NCBI GenBank assembly: GCA_947501115.1
Contig: CANMVX010000016.1
Coordinates: forward strand, 1-64,000
Direction of reading: 5' to 3'
Source of the DNA: Haliscomenobacteraceae bacterium
GTDB taxonomy: Bacteria; Bacteroidota; Bacteroidia; Chitinophagales; Saprospiraceae
Length of the DNA: 64,000 bases
Part shown: one piece after another, positions 1-6,673 of the stretch
Layout of the letters: each line of letters opens with the position of its first letter
How positions within the stretch are numbered: position 1 is the stretch's first letter
Notes under the pieces: model-generated
Database searches by the model: none
The model's input: the letters and a program-made list of their open reading frames with translations, nothing else
What the model was told of the DNA's origin: nothing
Position numbers and translations under genes: made by a program

Positions 1-93
1 AGCGCGTTAAACTACCGCAAAAAAAAGAGGACCCTCAAGAGTCATCGACAAAAATTTAAAATCAATTCACGACAACCCCATAAAAACCGGTCA
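1..93 (-). other. Start of a further gene cassette, cut by window edge
   Basis: Read on the minus strand, this is the sequence after the recombination point of the attC-like site at 94-154. No convincing open reading frame is present: the ATGs seen run into stops after a few codons. Near the window edge the minus strand reads GTTTAAC, which fits the attC R'' consensus RYYYAAC. It would pair with this cassette's own start GTTGAAC with one G-T wobble. That suggests a very short cassette without a gene whose attC continues outside the window. This is inference from one 7-mer only. Confidence 0.3.
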
Positions 94-154
94 CGTTCAA
101 CGGGAGTTTCATGGCATGCCCGCTGGGCGCCACGAAACTCTAGCTGTTAGCGGC
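94..154 (-). other. attC: attC-like recombination site of the paiB cassette
   Basis: On the minus strand the site begins with R'' GCCGCTAAC (plus 146-154) and ends with R' GTTGAACG (plus 94-101). R' fits the attC consensus GTTRRRY exactly. Between them GAGTTTCGTGGC pairs with GCCATGAAACTC, and an inner GCCC-AGC-GGGC hairpin carries a two-base AT bulge. An unpaired spacer (AGCTA against CC) separates the stem from the AAC/GTT pairing. This is the attC layout of R boxes, spacer, L stem and extrahelical bases. R'' is the exact complement of GTTAGCGGC, the first bases of the same cassette at 818-826. The site starts 6 nt after the paiB stop codon. Confidence 0.75.
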
Positions 155-160
155 TGTTTT

Positions 161-778
161 TTATTTGTTAATTAAGTTCTCCTTCATATATTCTGCAATG
201 ATTATTTCGTTAGTGTTCTTGCTGTTTGATAAAGTTTCAATGATTTTTTTCTGTTCCGTATCTGTTCTATTTTGGCTCAATTTCTTTTTAGGTTGTAAGT
301 CTGTGACAAGGATTTCAAATGCAACAATTCCTTTTGACATTTTTAATTTATATTCTTCTGGAAAATTGTCCCAATGTTGCCGATATTCCGTTTCGTAATT
401 GTCAATTGTCGCTTCAAGAATTTCAAAAGTCTTTTCTTGTTCAGTTATTATTTTCCCTTGTCCATAGGCGTGAATTGAAATGTAGTTCCAAGTCGGTACA
501 TTTAGTTCCTTGTCATAGTTTTTTGTCGAAATGTAGGCGTGGGGTTCGCTAAAAATAACCAAAACAGAATTGTTTTCAATGTCTTGCCAATGCTCATTAG
601 CTTTTGCAAAATGTGAAGTCAAAACTACATGGTCGTCTTTGGTCGTTACAACAAATGGTAAATGTGTTGCAGTAGGAAAATTGTCTTTTGAGGTTATAAT
701 AGTCGCAAAACTAAACCGTTTCATAAACTCAATAATTTCTGTTTTATCTGTCGCTATGTTTACTTTTGGAATGTACAT
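161..778 (-). CDS. PaiB-like FMN-binding protein (integron-like cassette)
   Basis: The 205-residue product resembles the PaiB family of FMN-binding split-barrel proteins throughout, including the N-terminal MYIPK start and the central segment NVPTWNYISIHAYG typical of the family. Length matches the family. PaiB was named as a negative regulator of sporulation and protease genes in Bacillus; many homologues are probably flavin-binding proteins of unknown role. The gene is the only one in its cassette: its start lies 47 nt after the cassette boundary at 825 and its stop lies 6 nt before the attC-like site at 94-154. No promoter with a clear -7 box lies inside the cassette, so it may be read from upstream. 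Family assignment is firm; the physiological role is unknown. Confidence 0.85.
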   Translation of the reverse strand: MYIPKVNIATDKTEIIEFMKRFSFATIITSKDNFPTATHLPFVVTTKDDHVVLTSHFAKANEHWQDIENNSVLVIFSEPHAYISTKNYDKELNVPTWNYISIHAYGQGKIITEQEKTFEILEATIDNYETEYRQHWDNFPEEYKLKMSKGIVAFEILVTDLQPKKKLSQNRTDTEQKKIIETLSNSKNTNEIIIAEYMKENLINK

Positions 779-817
779 TTTTCGTTTTCGTTTTAAATTT
801 TCGGGTCTTTCAAAATA

Positions 818-953
818 GCCGCTAACGGTTTGCGGCTTTGCGTTCGGGCGGGCTTTATAGCACTACACTTGATACGAAGAACCGAACTCAAATATACGCA
901 AAATGCGTCAAACGAAGCACGAAACCCGCCTGACGCAAAACCGCTGTTATGCG
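818..953 (-). other. attC: attC-like recombination site of the AraC/VOC cassette
   Basis: On the minus strand the site starts with R'' CGCATAAC (plus 946-953) and ends with R' GTTAGCGGC (plus 818-826). The arms form an imperfect stem of about 25 bp: GCGGTTTTGCG pairs with CGCAAAGCCGC, and GGCGGG pairs with CCCGCC. Unequal spacers lie next to the AAC/GTT boxes, and a central stretch of about 65 nt is only partly paired. R'' is the complement of GTTATGCG, which is the junction sequence where this same cassette begins at 2393-2400. R' departs from GTTRRRY at the sixth base. At about 136 bp it is at the long end for attC sites. The VOC stop codon is 20 nt away. Confidence 0.72.
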
Positions 954-973
954 TTCGCTCTTTTCTTTCTCCG

Positions 974-1471
974 TTATTTCGGTGAGTTAAGAGCCATTTT
1001 GTTTCCTTCCGAGTCAAGGAAAATTGCAAAGTACCCACTTTCGTCTGCGTGAGCTGTTTTAGGTAATATTATTTGTCCGCCATTTTTCTCAACTCTGTCA
1101 AGAACTACTTGCAGATTTTCACCTGCGTTTAAGTAAATTGTTACTCCGTCTGCTGATGGCTTATATCCGTCTGCTTGAATTATGACACCTGTTACCATTT
1201 GTCCTTCATATGGTAAAATCCCCATTTGCATTCCTTCAACATCCATTTTTTCTATTTTGATGTCCAACAATGCTTGATAAAACTTAATTGCTCGTGAAAT
1301 ATCCGTTGCTGGAATTTCAAACATTGAAATGTAACTTTTCCTATCTATTGCTTTTGAATTTGTTAAAGTGTCTTTTGTAGTTGGTTCAGAATTTGTCTTG
1401 CGTGAATTGTTGCACGAAACAAAACACATTGCAGAAACCATCGAAGCTAAAATTATTCTTTTGACTGTCAT
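974..1471 (-). CDS. VOC-family lipoprotein
   Basis: The 165-residue product begins with a lipoprotein signal (MTVKRIILASMVSAMCFVSC) with the lipobox cysteine at residue 20. From about residue 48 to the end it is a single glyoxalase/bleomycin-resistance (VOC) domain: FEIPATDISRAIKFYQALL at the start and YFAIFLDSEGNKMAL at the end. VOC domains bind a metal and act on, or sequester, small molecules; the substrate here cannot be told. The gene shares a cassette with the AraC regulator upstream (80 nt gap, no recombination site between them) and has its own TAnnTTTG promoter. An exported lipid-anchored VOC protein is less usual than the cytoplasmic form. Confidence 0.85.
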   Translation of the reverse strand: MTVKRIILASMVSAMCFVSCNNSRKTNSEPTTKDTLTNSKAIDRKSYISMFEIPATDISRAIKFYQALLDIKIEKMDVEGMQMGILPYEGQMVTGVIIQADGYKPSADGVTIYLNAGENLQVVLDRVEKNGGQIILPKTAHADESGYFAIFLDSEGNKMALNSPK

Positions 1472-1496
1472 TGATGTTTAAATTTAAATTCGAGTA

Positions 1497-1524
1497 CAAA
1501 GTTATAAGTTACAAAGAAGTCAAA
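1497..1524 (-). promoter_or_regulatory. Bacteroidota-type promoter for the VOC lipoprotein
   Basis: The minus strand reads TTTG (plus 1521-1524), 16 nt, then TAACTTTG (plus 1497-1504), fitting the Bacteroidota promoter TTTG...TAnnTTTG with a slightly short spacer. The VOC start codon at 1471 is about 25 nt downstream of the -7 box. A promoter inside the cassette means this gene does not depend only on a promoter near the integrase. Confidence 0.5.
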
Positions 1525-1551
1525 ATAGTAGAAATGCGACACTTCAAAATT

Positions 1552-2367
1552 TTATTTATAGAAAAGTGCAGATAACGCCATATGCTCATTGTCTAAAAAC
1601 TCCTTTGGTGTAACTCCAACAAGGTCTTTAAAATCTTTTATGAAATGGTTTTGGTCGAAATATTCACTCTCGTAAGCAATGTCTGTCAGTGTTTCTGATT
1701 TTTTATTGAGCAACAAATTTAATGTTGCTTGCAGTCGAATAGCTTTGCCTAACTGCTTTGGGCTAATGCCAATTTGTTTTTTAAAATGTCTTTCAAGTTG
1801 TCTTCTTTTTGAAATTTCATCTTTCAAAAGAACACTTATATGAGTTGTTCCGTTTGTTTTTATTAGGGCATCAACAGTTGATTTTACGATATTGCTAATC
1901 GTATTTTTTTCAATAAGCATTCTCAGGAAAAAGGCTTCAATAATGTCAATTCTCTGTCTGGTATCAGCAGCTTGAATCATTTGTTGCTCCAATATGTCGG
2001 CCTCTACTTGTCCGAAAAGTTCTGAAATAGGTGTTTCCTTGTCAACCAAGTTCTCAAGAGGCATTGTCACGAAGTTTGCAAACCCAATAGGATAGAAACA
2101 GATTGCGAAAGTCTCAACTTTTCCGGTAGGCAAAATGTCAAATGATTTAGTTCTCTGTCCCATTACCATTGCATTGTGGTGAAGGATGAAGTCAGTCTCC
2201 GAAGTGAATCTTTTAATATTGTCGCCAAAATTGAAGGTCATTTCTATGCCGCCGTCAGGTACGATTTTCTGCTTTTGATTTTTTGGGTCAAAAGGCACTT
2301 CCAAAGTCCAGTAAAATTTGACTATGGTTTCTAAGTCTTTATGCGGTTTATATGTCTGATAGTTCAT
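1552..2367 (-). CDS. AraC-family transcriptional regulator
   Basis: The 271-residue product has an N-terminal sensor domain of the kind seen in Bacteroidota AraC regulators (residues 1-150, starting MNYQTYKPHKDLETIVKFYW). The C-terminal AraC DNA-binding domain (about 165-265) has two helix-turn-helix units: the first around the ISPKQLGKAIRLQ segment, the second ending in the family signature DFKDLVGVTPKEFL. It probably responds to a small ligand and controls neighbouring genes. It is the first gene of a two-gene cassette: its start lies 31 nt inside the boundary at 2393-2400 and the VOC lipoprotein follows. Regulation of that gene by this protein is an inference from position. Confidence 0.88.
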   Translation of the reverse strand: MNYQTYKPHKDLETIVKFYWTLEVPFDPKNQKQKIVPDGGIEMTFNFGDNIKRFTSETDFILHHNAMVMGQRTKSFDILPTGKVETFAICFYPIGFANFVTMPLENLVDKETPISELFGQVEADILEQQMIQAADTRQRIDIIEAFFLRMLIEKNTISNIVKSTVDALIKTNGTTHISVLLKDEISKRRQLERHFKKQIGISPKQLGKAIRLQATLNLLLNKKSETLTDIAYESEYFDQNHFIKDFKDLVGVTPKEFLDNEHMALSALFYK

Positions 2368-2392
2368 TTACGTTGGGTGTTTCTTAGAGTGA

Positions 2393-2443
2393 CGCATAAC
2401 TACCATATAGGCGAAACAAACTTTCGCCTATACACCTAGTTTT
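2393..2443 (-). other. Cassette insertion site next to the integrase (attI or first attC)
   Basis: On the minus strand the site ends in GTTATGCG (plus 2393-2400), the junction where the AraC/VOC cassette begins; this is the exact complement of that cassette's attC R'' box. Upstream of it lies a perfect 11-bp hairpin, TATAGGCGAAA with TTTCGCCTATA (plus 406-416 and 422-432 after 2000) around a 5-nt loop. The flanks AACTA and TAGTT also pair, leaving GGTG against TGG unpaired. The fold therefore resembles an attC, although the position, 57 nt after the integrase stop, suits a primary attI site. It could also help terminate integrase transcription, but no U-rich tract follows. Confidence 0.6.
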
Positions 2444-2499
2444 GGTTGTATTAGCGAAGGTTTATTTCGCTTTTGTATCTAAATATAAATACTATTTTT

Positions 2500-3552
2500 C
2501 TATAAATCGTCAAATGGACTTTTAATTTGTTGTATGCTTTTGGTACTAACATGAGTATATATTTCAGTAGTTTTGCTGCTACTGTGACCTAATAGTTCTT
2601 GAATATAGCGCAAGTCAGTGCCACTTTCCAAAAGATGCGTCGCATAACTATGTCTGAGCCAATGTAAAGTAACGGGTTTTGTAATTCCCGCTTTTTTCAA
2701 TGCTTGTTTTAATACTAATTGTAAACTCCTGGAATCATAAGTCATACCCGCTGTTTGGCCTTCAAATAAATAAGTAGTAGGTCTGAATGCTTTATAATAA
2801 TTACGTAACATCTCTAATATTTTAAGACTAAGGGGTACTATTCTGTCTTTTTGACCCTTAGCATTTTTCAATACTACAATATTTCTCTTTGAATCTATAT
2901 GTATCGGTTTTAGGGCTAGCAATTCGCCACATCTTAATCCACAACTATATATTAAACTTAGCATCATCTTGTGTTTTATATTATTATGCGCCTCTAAAAT
3001 GGTTTTTACTTCTTCTTTGCTCAATACATTGGGCAACACCTTAGCTCGTTTTGGCCGATGTATTTTATCAATCTCTATTTTGGTATATTTTATGGTTTTA
3101 AAATAAAGTTTGATGGCGTTTGTTATCTGATTTTGATAAGAAGCTGATAATTTGTTTTTTATAATAAATTCATTGTTGTATCTAATAACATCTTCATTTG
3201 TTAGTTCAGCAATGGTATAAGTGTTAAAGAAAACGAAAAATGATTTCAAGGCATCCTTGTATGTGTTAATGGTACTTTCGCTATATCGTTTAGATCGCAA
3301 CCATTGCTGGAATTTTTCAATTTGAATAATGCCTTCCTCACTTGGTAATAAACTGCTTACCGTTGCAAGTTTAAATTTGATTCTGTTTTCTTCAGTATCA
3401 GGCAGGTGCCACACCTTTAATTGCTGACTCCATTTTGAGTCCTCAAATTGTTTTATGCGTGCTATCATATTAGCATCTTTTTCAAAGTGTACCGCAATTC
3501 TACTTTTGCCTCTGTGTTTAATGATTTTTGCTTCCCATTTCATAGTCACCAT
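2500..3552 (-). CDS. Tyrosine recombinase of integron-like array
   Basis: The 350-residue tyrosine recombinase has an extra N-terminal domain (residues 4-62), a SAM-like core-binding domain (about 75-155) and a catalytic domain (175-340). Visible catalytic residues are Arg207 (CGLRCGELL), Lys232 or Lys235, His297 and Arg300 (HWLRH), His323 (LLGHS) and Tyr332 (TEIYTHV). The tail AGITKP...IKSPFDDL resembles integron integrases, which end in a SPLDxL motif, but the IntI-specific insertion before the HxxR box is absent, as in XerC/XerD. It lies upstream of, and in the same direction as, the cassette genes, so its 3' end faces the insertion site. This is the reverse of class 1 integrons. Start could be Met1 or Met4. 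It probably inserts and excises the cassettes. Confidence 0.85.
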   Translation of the reverse strand: MVTMKWEAKIIKHRGKSRIAVHFEKDANMIARIKQFEDSKWSQQLKVWHLPDTEENRIKFKLATVSSLLPSEEGIIQIEKFQQWLRSKRYSESTINTYKDALKSFFVFFNTYTIAELTNEDVIRYNNEFIIKNKLSASYQNQITNAIKLYFKTIKYTKIEIDKIHRPKRAKVLPNVLSKEEVKTILEAHNNIKHKMMLSLIYSCGLRCGELLALKPIHIDSKRNIVVLKNAKGQKDRIVPLSLKILEMLRNYYKAFRPTTYLFEGQTAGMTYDSRSLQLVLKQALKKAGITKPVTLHWLRHSYATHLLESGTDLRYIQELLGHSSSKTTEIYTHVSTKSIQQIKSPFDDL

Positions 3553-3624
3553 TTTGATAACTTAAATGTAGGCTGAAAGGGTCTGTTTGGCAAAGGACAA
3601 TTTTCATGATTTCCTAACAAACGC

Positions 3625-3660
3625 AAAAGGGGAACTTGGCCTAAGCCAAATTCCCCCTTT
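3625..3660 (-). terminator. Hairpin terminator after the SPT-like gene
   Basis: On the minus strand AAAGGGGGAATTTGGC pairs with GCCAAGTTCCCCTTTT around a TTAG loop, with one mismatch and one bulge, 20 nt after the stop codon of the minus-strand enzyme gene at 3680. A T-rich run ends the second arm. It separates the conserved chromosomal operon from the integrase. With wider flanks the same hairpin also has CTAAC and GTTTAG pairing, so it has some resemblance to an attC site on the plus strand. Confidence 0.6.
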
Positions 3661-3679
3661 GTAACCGTTTAGGTTCTAA

Positions 3680-4924
3680 CTAAACGCCTACTTCGCTAAG
3701 CTCCTTGTTATATGCACCTTCTTCAAGGCTTTGCTTTATTTTTTTGAATGCCTCAATGGTCAAATCTACTTCCTCGAAAGTATGATCTGCTGTGGGGATT
3801 AATCGCAAAAGGATCATGCCTTTAGGTATCATCGGATACATTACCACTGAACAAAAGATATTGAAATTTTCTCTGATGTCATGTACCAGATAAGCAGTTT
3901 CTGCTACAGAACATTTTAAGAAAACTGGGGTAACACAAGAATTTGTAACCCCTAAATCGAGGCCAGCTTCCCTAAGTCCACCTTGTAATCTATTTACTAC
4001 GGCCCATAGTTTGTTTTTCAATTCAGGCCCGCGTTTAATAATCTCAAGTCTTTTTAAAGCACCAATAACTAATGGCATTGGTAATGCTTTGGCAAAAAGT
4101 TGAGAACGCATGTTATATCTCAGGTAATCAATTAAGAATTGTTCACCGGCAACAAACGCACCGATACTTGCCATTGACTTAGCAAAGGTGCTGAAATAAA
4201 CATCAATTTTATCTTGAATGCCCTGCTCTTCTCCAGCTCCGGCACCTGTAGCACCCAATGCACCAAATCCGTGCGCATCGTCCACGAAGAAACGGAAACC
4301 ATATTGATCCTTAAGAGAAGCTATTTCTTTCAAGATACCCTGATTTCCTCTCATGCCAAATACACCTTCGGAAATAACCAAAATACCTCCTCCAGTTTCT
4401 TCAGTATATTTTTTAGCTTTCTCTATTTGTTTCTTAAAACTTTCAAAATCATTGTGTTCAAAAGGAAATCTCTTTCCCATTTGCATACGAACACCGTCAT
4501 AGATGCAAGCGTGGCTGTCCATATCGTAAACTACGGCATCATGTCTGCTCATTAGGGCATCGATAATGGAAACTACCCCTTGAAAACCGAAATTTAGCAA
4601 AAGACCCGCTGGTTTTGATACAAACGCCGCAAGTTCATTTTCTAACTGTTCGTGCTGGACAGTTTCACCTGACATTATCCTCGCACCCATAGGGTAAGCC
4701 AGACCCCATTCTGCTGAAGCATCAGCGTCGGCTTTTCTTACTTCCGGATGATTAGCCAGTCCTAAATAATTATTAAGACTCCAAACGATTCTTTCTTTTC
4801 CACGAAACGTCATTCGTGTACTAATCTCGCCTTCCAGTTTTGGAAATGCATAGTAACCATGGGCAATTTCTTTGTACTGACCCAAAGGCCCCATATTATC
4901 AATTAACTTTTGAAATAAATCCAT
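3680..4924 (-). CDS. Alpha-oxoamine synthase, probable serine palmitoyltransferase
   Basis: The 414-residue PLP enzyme belongs to the alpha-oxoamine synthase group (serine palmitoyltransferase, 8-amino-7-oxononanoate synthase, 2-amino-3-ketobutyrate CoA ligase). Visible are the WSLNNYLGLANHP substrate region, GFQG, the PLP-contacting DDAHGFGALG, and STFAKSMASIGAF with the Schiff-base lysine. Bacteroidota make sphingolipids, and their Spt proteins have this length and N-terminal region, so condensation of serine with a fatty acyl-CoA or acyl-ACP is the best guess. No biotin genes or threonine dehydrogenase lie nearby to favour the alternatives. It is the last gene of the operon mvaD - rhodanese - this gene (26-nt gap). 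Confidence 0.75.
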   Translation of the reverse strand: MDLFQKLIDNMGPLGQYKEIAHGYYAFPKLEGEISTRMTFRGKERIVWSLNNYLGLANHPEVRKADADASAEWGLAYPMGARIMSGETVQHEQLENELAAFVSKPAGLLLNFGFQGVVSIIDALMSRHDAVVYDMDSHACIYDGVRMQMGKRFPFEHNDFESFKKQIEKAKKYTEETGGGILVISEGVFGMRGNQGILKEIASLKDQYGFRFFVDDAHGFGALGATGAGAGEEQGIQDKIDVYFSTFAKSMASIGAFVAGEQFLIDYLRYNMRSQLFAKALPMPLVIGALKRLEIIKRGPELKNKLWAVVNRLQGGLREAGLDLGVTNSCVTPVFLKCSVAETAYLVHDIRENFNIFCSVVMYPMIPKGMILLRLIPTADHTFEEVDLTIEAFKKIKQSLEEGAYNKELSEVGV

Positions 4925-4950
4925 CTGTATGTTGTTTTATTTTGCGGTAA

Positions 4951-5484
4951 TTACCAAACCGTTCTTATTTCTTCATTAGTAACCCATTTGCTCCAACTTT
5001 TGTTGTAACTATGGACCGTATATGTAGTTTTTCCATTGGAACTAACCAAAGGATATTTTTCGTTGGCCCATTCAAAAATGCTACCGTATAAATTATAGAC
5101 GTTTTTATATCCCAAACGTAACAATTTTTCACCTATTTTTTCACTTCGGTAGCCAATAGAGCAATAAATAACAATATTCTTTTCTTTAGGAATATTCTTT
5201 ATTCTACCAACATTGAAATCTGAATATCCTAAATATATTGCATCAGGAATATGACTAACGTCAAATTCGGCTTTTTCCCGCGCGTCAAAAATAATAAATT
5301 TATCTTTATTATTCAAGAGCTCGTTTACGCTCATTAATGGCACCGTAAAAGAGATCAGGCCATCTATTTTCTTACTAAAAGCAGGTTGTTTAGTTCTTGG
5401 TTTATCTAAAGGTTGATTTTGTGAACATGCGCTTGATAGCACCGCCGAGAAAACCAGACAAAGTATTTTTTTCGCAATATTCAA
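4951..5484 (-). CDS. Rhodanese-like lipoprotein
   Basis: The 177-residue product has a lipoprotein signal with the lipobox SSAC (cysteine at residue 20) and one rhodanese domain at about residues 50-145. The motif FDAREKAEFDVSHIPDAIYLG opens the domain, and the active-site loop is YCSIGYRSE with the catalytic cysteine. Rhodanese domains carry sulfur as a cysteine persulfide. Being anchored outside the inner membrane, this one may handle thiosulfate or periplasmic thiols; the actual substrate is unknown. The gene starts 11 nt after mvaD and ends 26 nt before the SPT-like gene, so it is likely co-transcribed with lipid genes. Confidence 0.85.
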   Translation of the reverse strand: MNIAKKILCLVFSAVLSSACSQNQPLDKPRTKQPAFSKKIDGLISFTVPLMSVNELLNNKDKFIIFDAREKAEFDVSHIPDAIYLGYSDFNVGRIKNIPKEKNIVIYCSIGYRSEKIGEKLLRLGYKNVYNLYGSIFEWANEKYPLVSSNGKTTYTVHSYNKSWSKWVTNEEIRTVW

Positions 5485-5495
5485 GGTGGTGTTTT

Positions 5496-6590
5496 TTAAA
5501 ATAAGGATAAAGGACCATTTCCAACCTGGTCAGCTATCCATTTATTTTGTTCACAATACCCGGATAATTCATTGGTTATAAAATCATGAACTTTTTCCTG
5601 ATGGGCTTCCGGATAAAGCAAATGTATATTTGGGCCTGCATCTAAGGTAAAACATACGGGAATGTTGGTATTTTCCCTGAAACTTCTGATTTTTCTTATC
5701 AGCGTGATGGTATTTGGCTCAAGTAAAAGAAAATAAGGACTTGAGCACATCATTAAGGCATGGAGAGTCATGGCCTCTAATTCTGTAATTTGGATAAATG
5801 TATCTAAATCACCATTTTTCAAGGCTGTTACTAATTGTGACAGATGATTTTTTGCCTGCTCGTATCGAACGGTGGCATACGGATTGTTTTCCATCAATTT
5901 ATGTCCGGCCCGCGATGATACATCTTTCTCCTTTTTGCTAACTAATAAAATAGCATCCTTATAATTTCTAAATACGGGATGCAAATCATTTGCAAGGGGT
6001 GTACCATTCAAATTCGTTGAATCAGGGATGGCCGCTGATTCTCCCCAGGAGGCGATGAGAGGATAAATGGATCGGCAGGCGCTTCCTGATCCCAAGCGTG
6101 CCAGATAAGAGGCTTTTTTTAATGTTTCAACCTCATTCATGTTTTGAAACAAGCGATTTTCTAAGGTACAAATACATAAAGCCAAAGCACTCATACTAGA
6201 AGCAGAGGAGGCAATGCCTGCAGAATGGGGAAAGGTATTCGTGCTGGACAGGTTGAATGTTAATTGGCCGAGATATGGATGCGTTGGTAATAACCTGGTT
6301 AAAAAAGCAGTTATTTTATCTCCGAAAGCTTTATTTTCCTTTCCTTCAAATGTAAAAGTCAGATCAATGGTCTTATGTTTATCCGTCTCTCCTTTCGGGC
6401 TATATTCGAGAATCATTTCTGTTCTTGAGTGGTCCAAAGTGAAACTGATGGAAGGATTTTGTGGTAACTGATCTCCGTATTTTCCCCAATATTTTACTAA
6501 GGCAATATTAGAAGGACTGGAAAAGCCAATTTTTCCATTGGCCTGTATATTTGAGTAAAGGGATAGGTTTTCTTCCCGTTGCAGCGGCAT
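5496..6590 (-). CDS. mvaD: Diphosphomevalonate decarboxylase
   Basis: The 364-residue GHMP-superfamily protein carries the diphosphomevalonate decarboxylase signature SPSNIALVKYWGK near residue 25, the ATP-binding serine-rich loop HSAGIASSASSMSALAL, and FTLDAGPNIHLLYP near the C terminus. It converts mevalonate 5-diphosphate to isopentenyl diphosphate, the last step of the mevalonate route, which many Bacteroidota use in place of the MEP pathway. No other mevalonate gene lies in the window. It is the first gene of a three-gene minus-strand operon. The start may lie slightly downstream because the first 20 residues are outside the conserved domain. Confidence 0.9.
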   Translation of the reverse strand: MPLQREENLSLYSNIQANGKIGFSSPSNIALVKYWGKYGDQLPQNPSISFTLDHSRTEMILEYSPKGETDKHKTIDLTFTFEGKENKAFGDKITAFLTRLLPTHPYLGQLTFNLSSTNTFPHSAGIASSASSMSALALCICTLENRLFQNMNEVETLKKASYLARLGSGSACRSIYPLIASWGESAAIPDSTNLNGTPLANDLHPVFRNYKDAILLVSKKEKDVSSRAGHKLMENNPYATVRYEQAKNHLSQLVTALKNGDLDTFIQITELEAMTLHALMMCSSPYFLLLEPNTITLIRKIRSFRENTNIPVCFTLDAGPNIHLLYPEAHQEKVHDFITNELSGYCEQNKWIADQVGNGPLSLF

Positions 6591-6608
6591 AATTCTATTT
6601 TTTCTAAT

Positions 6609-6655
6609 AACAAATGGAGATTCAATTCCCTAACAAGGATGAATCTCCATTTGTT
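6609..6655 (-). terminator. Perfect 16-bp hairpin after the M1 peptidase gene
   Basis: AACAAATGGAGATTCA at 6609-6624 pairs perfectly with TGAATCTCCATTTGTT at 6640-6655 around a 15-nt loop, between the peptidase stop and the mvaD start. The cleanest T run (six T) follows in the plus direction; in the minus direction the tail is TTTGTTATT. It is probably a terminator or a processing hairpin for the minus-strand peptidase transcript. Confidence 0.5.
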
Positions 6656-6673
6656 TTTTAATAAAGATTTATT

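Noticed and set aside
793..1038. 81-codon minus-strand frame across the attC-like site at 818-953
   Set aside because: It overlaps the VOC gene end and the recombination site; its composition looks like translated hairpin arms, not a protein.
4214..4555. 113-codon plus-strand frame inside the SPT-like gene
   Set aside because: Antisense shadow of a well-supported PLP enzyme gene, no family resemblance.
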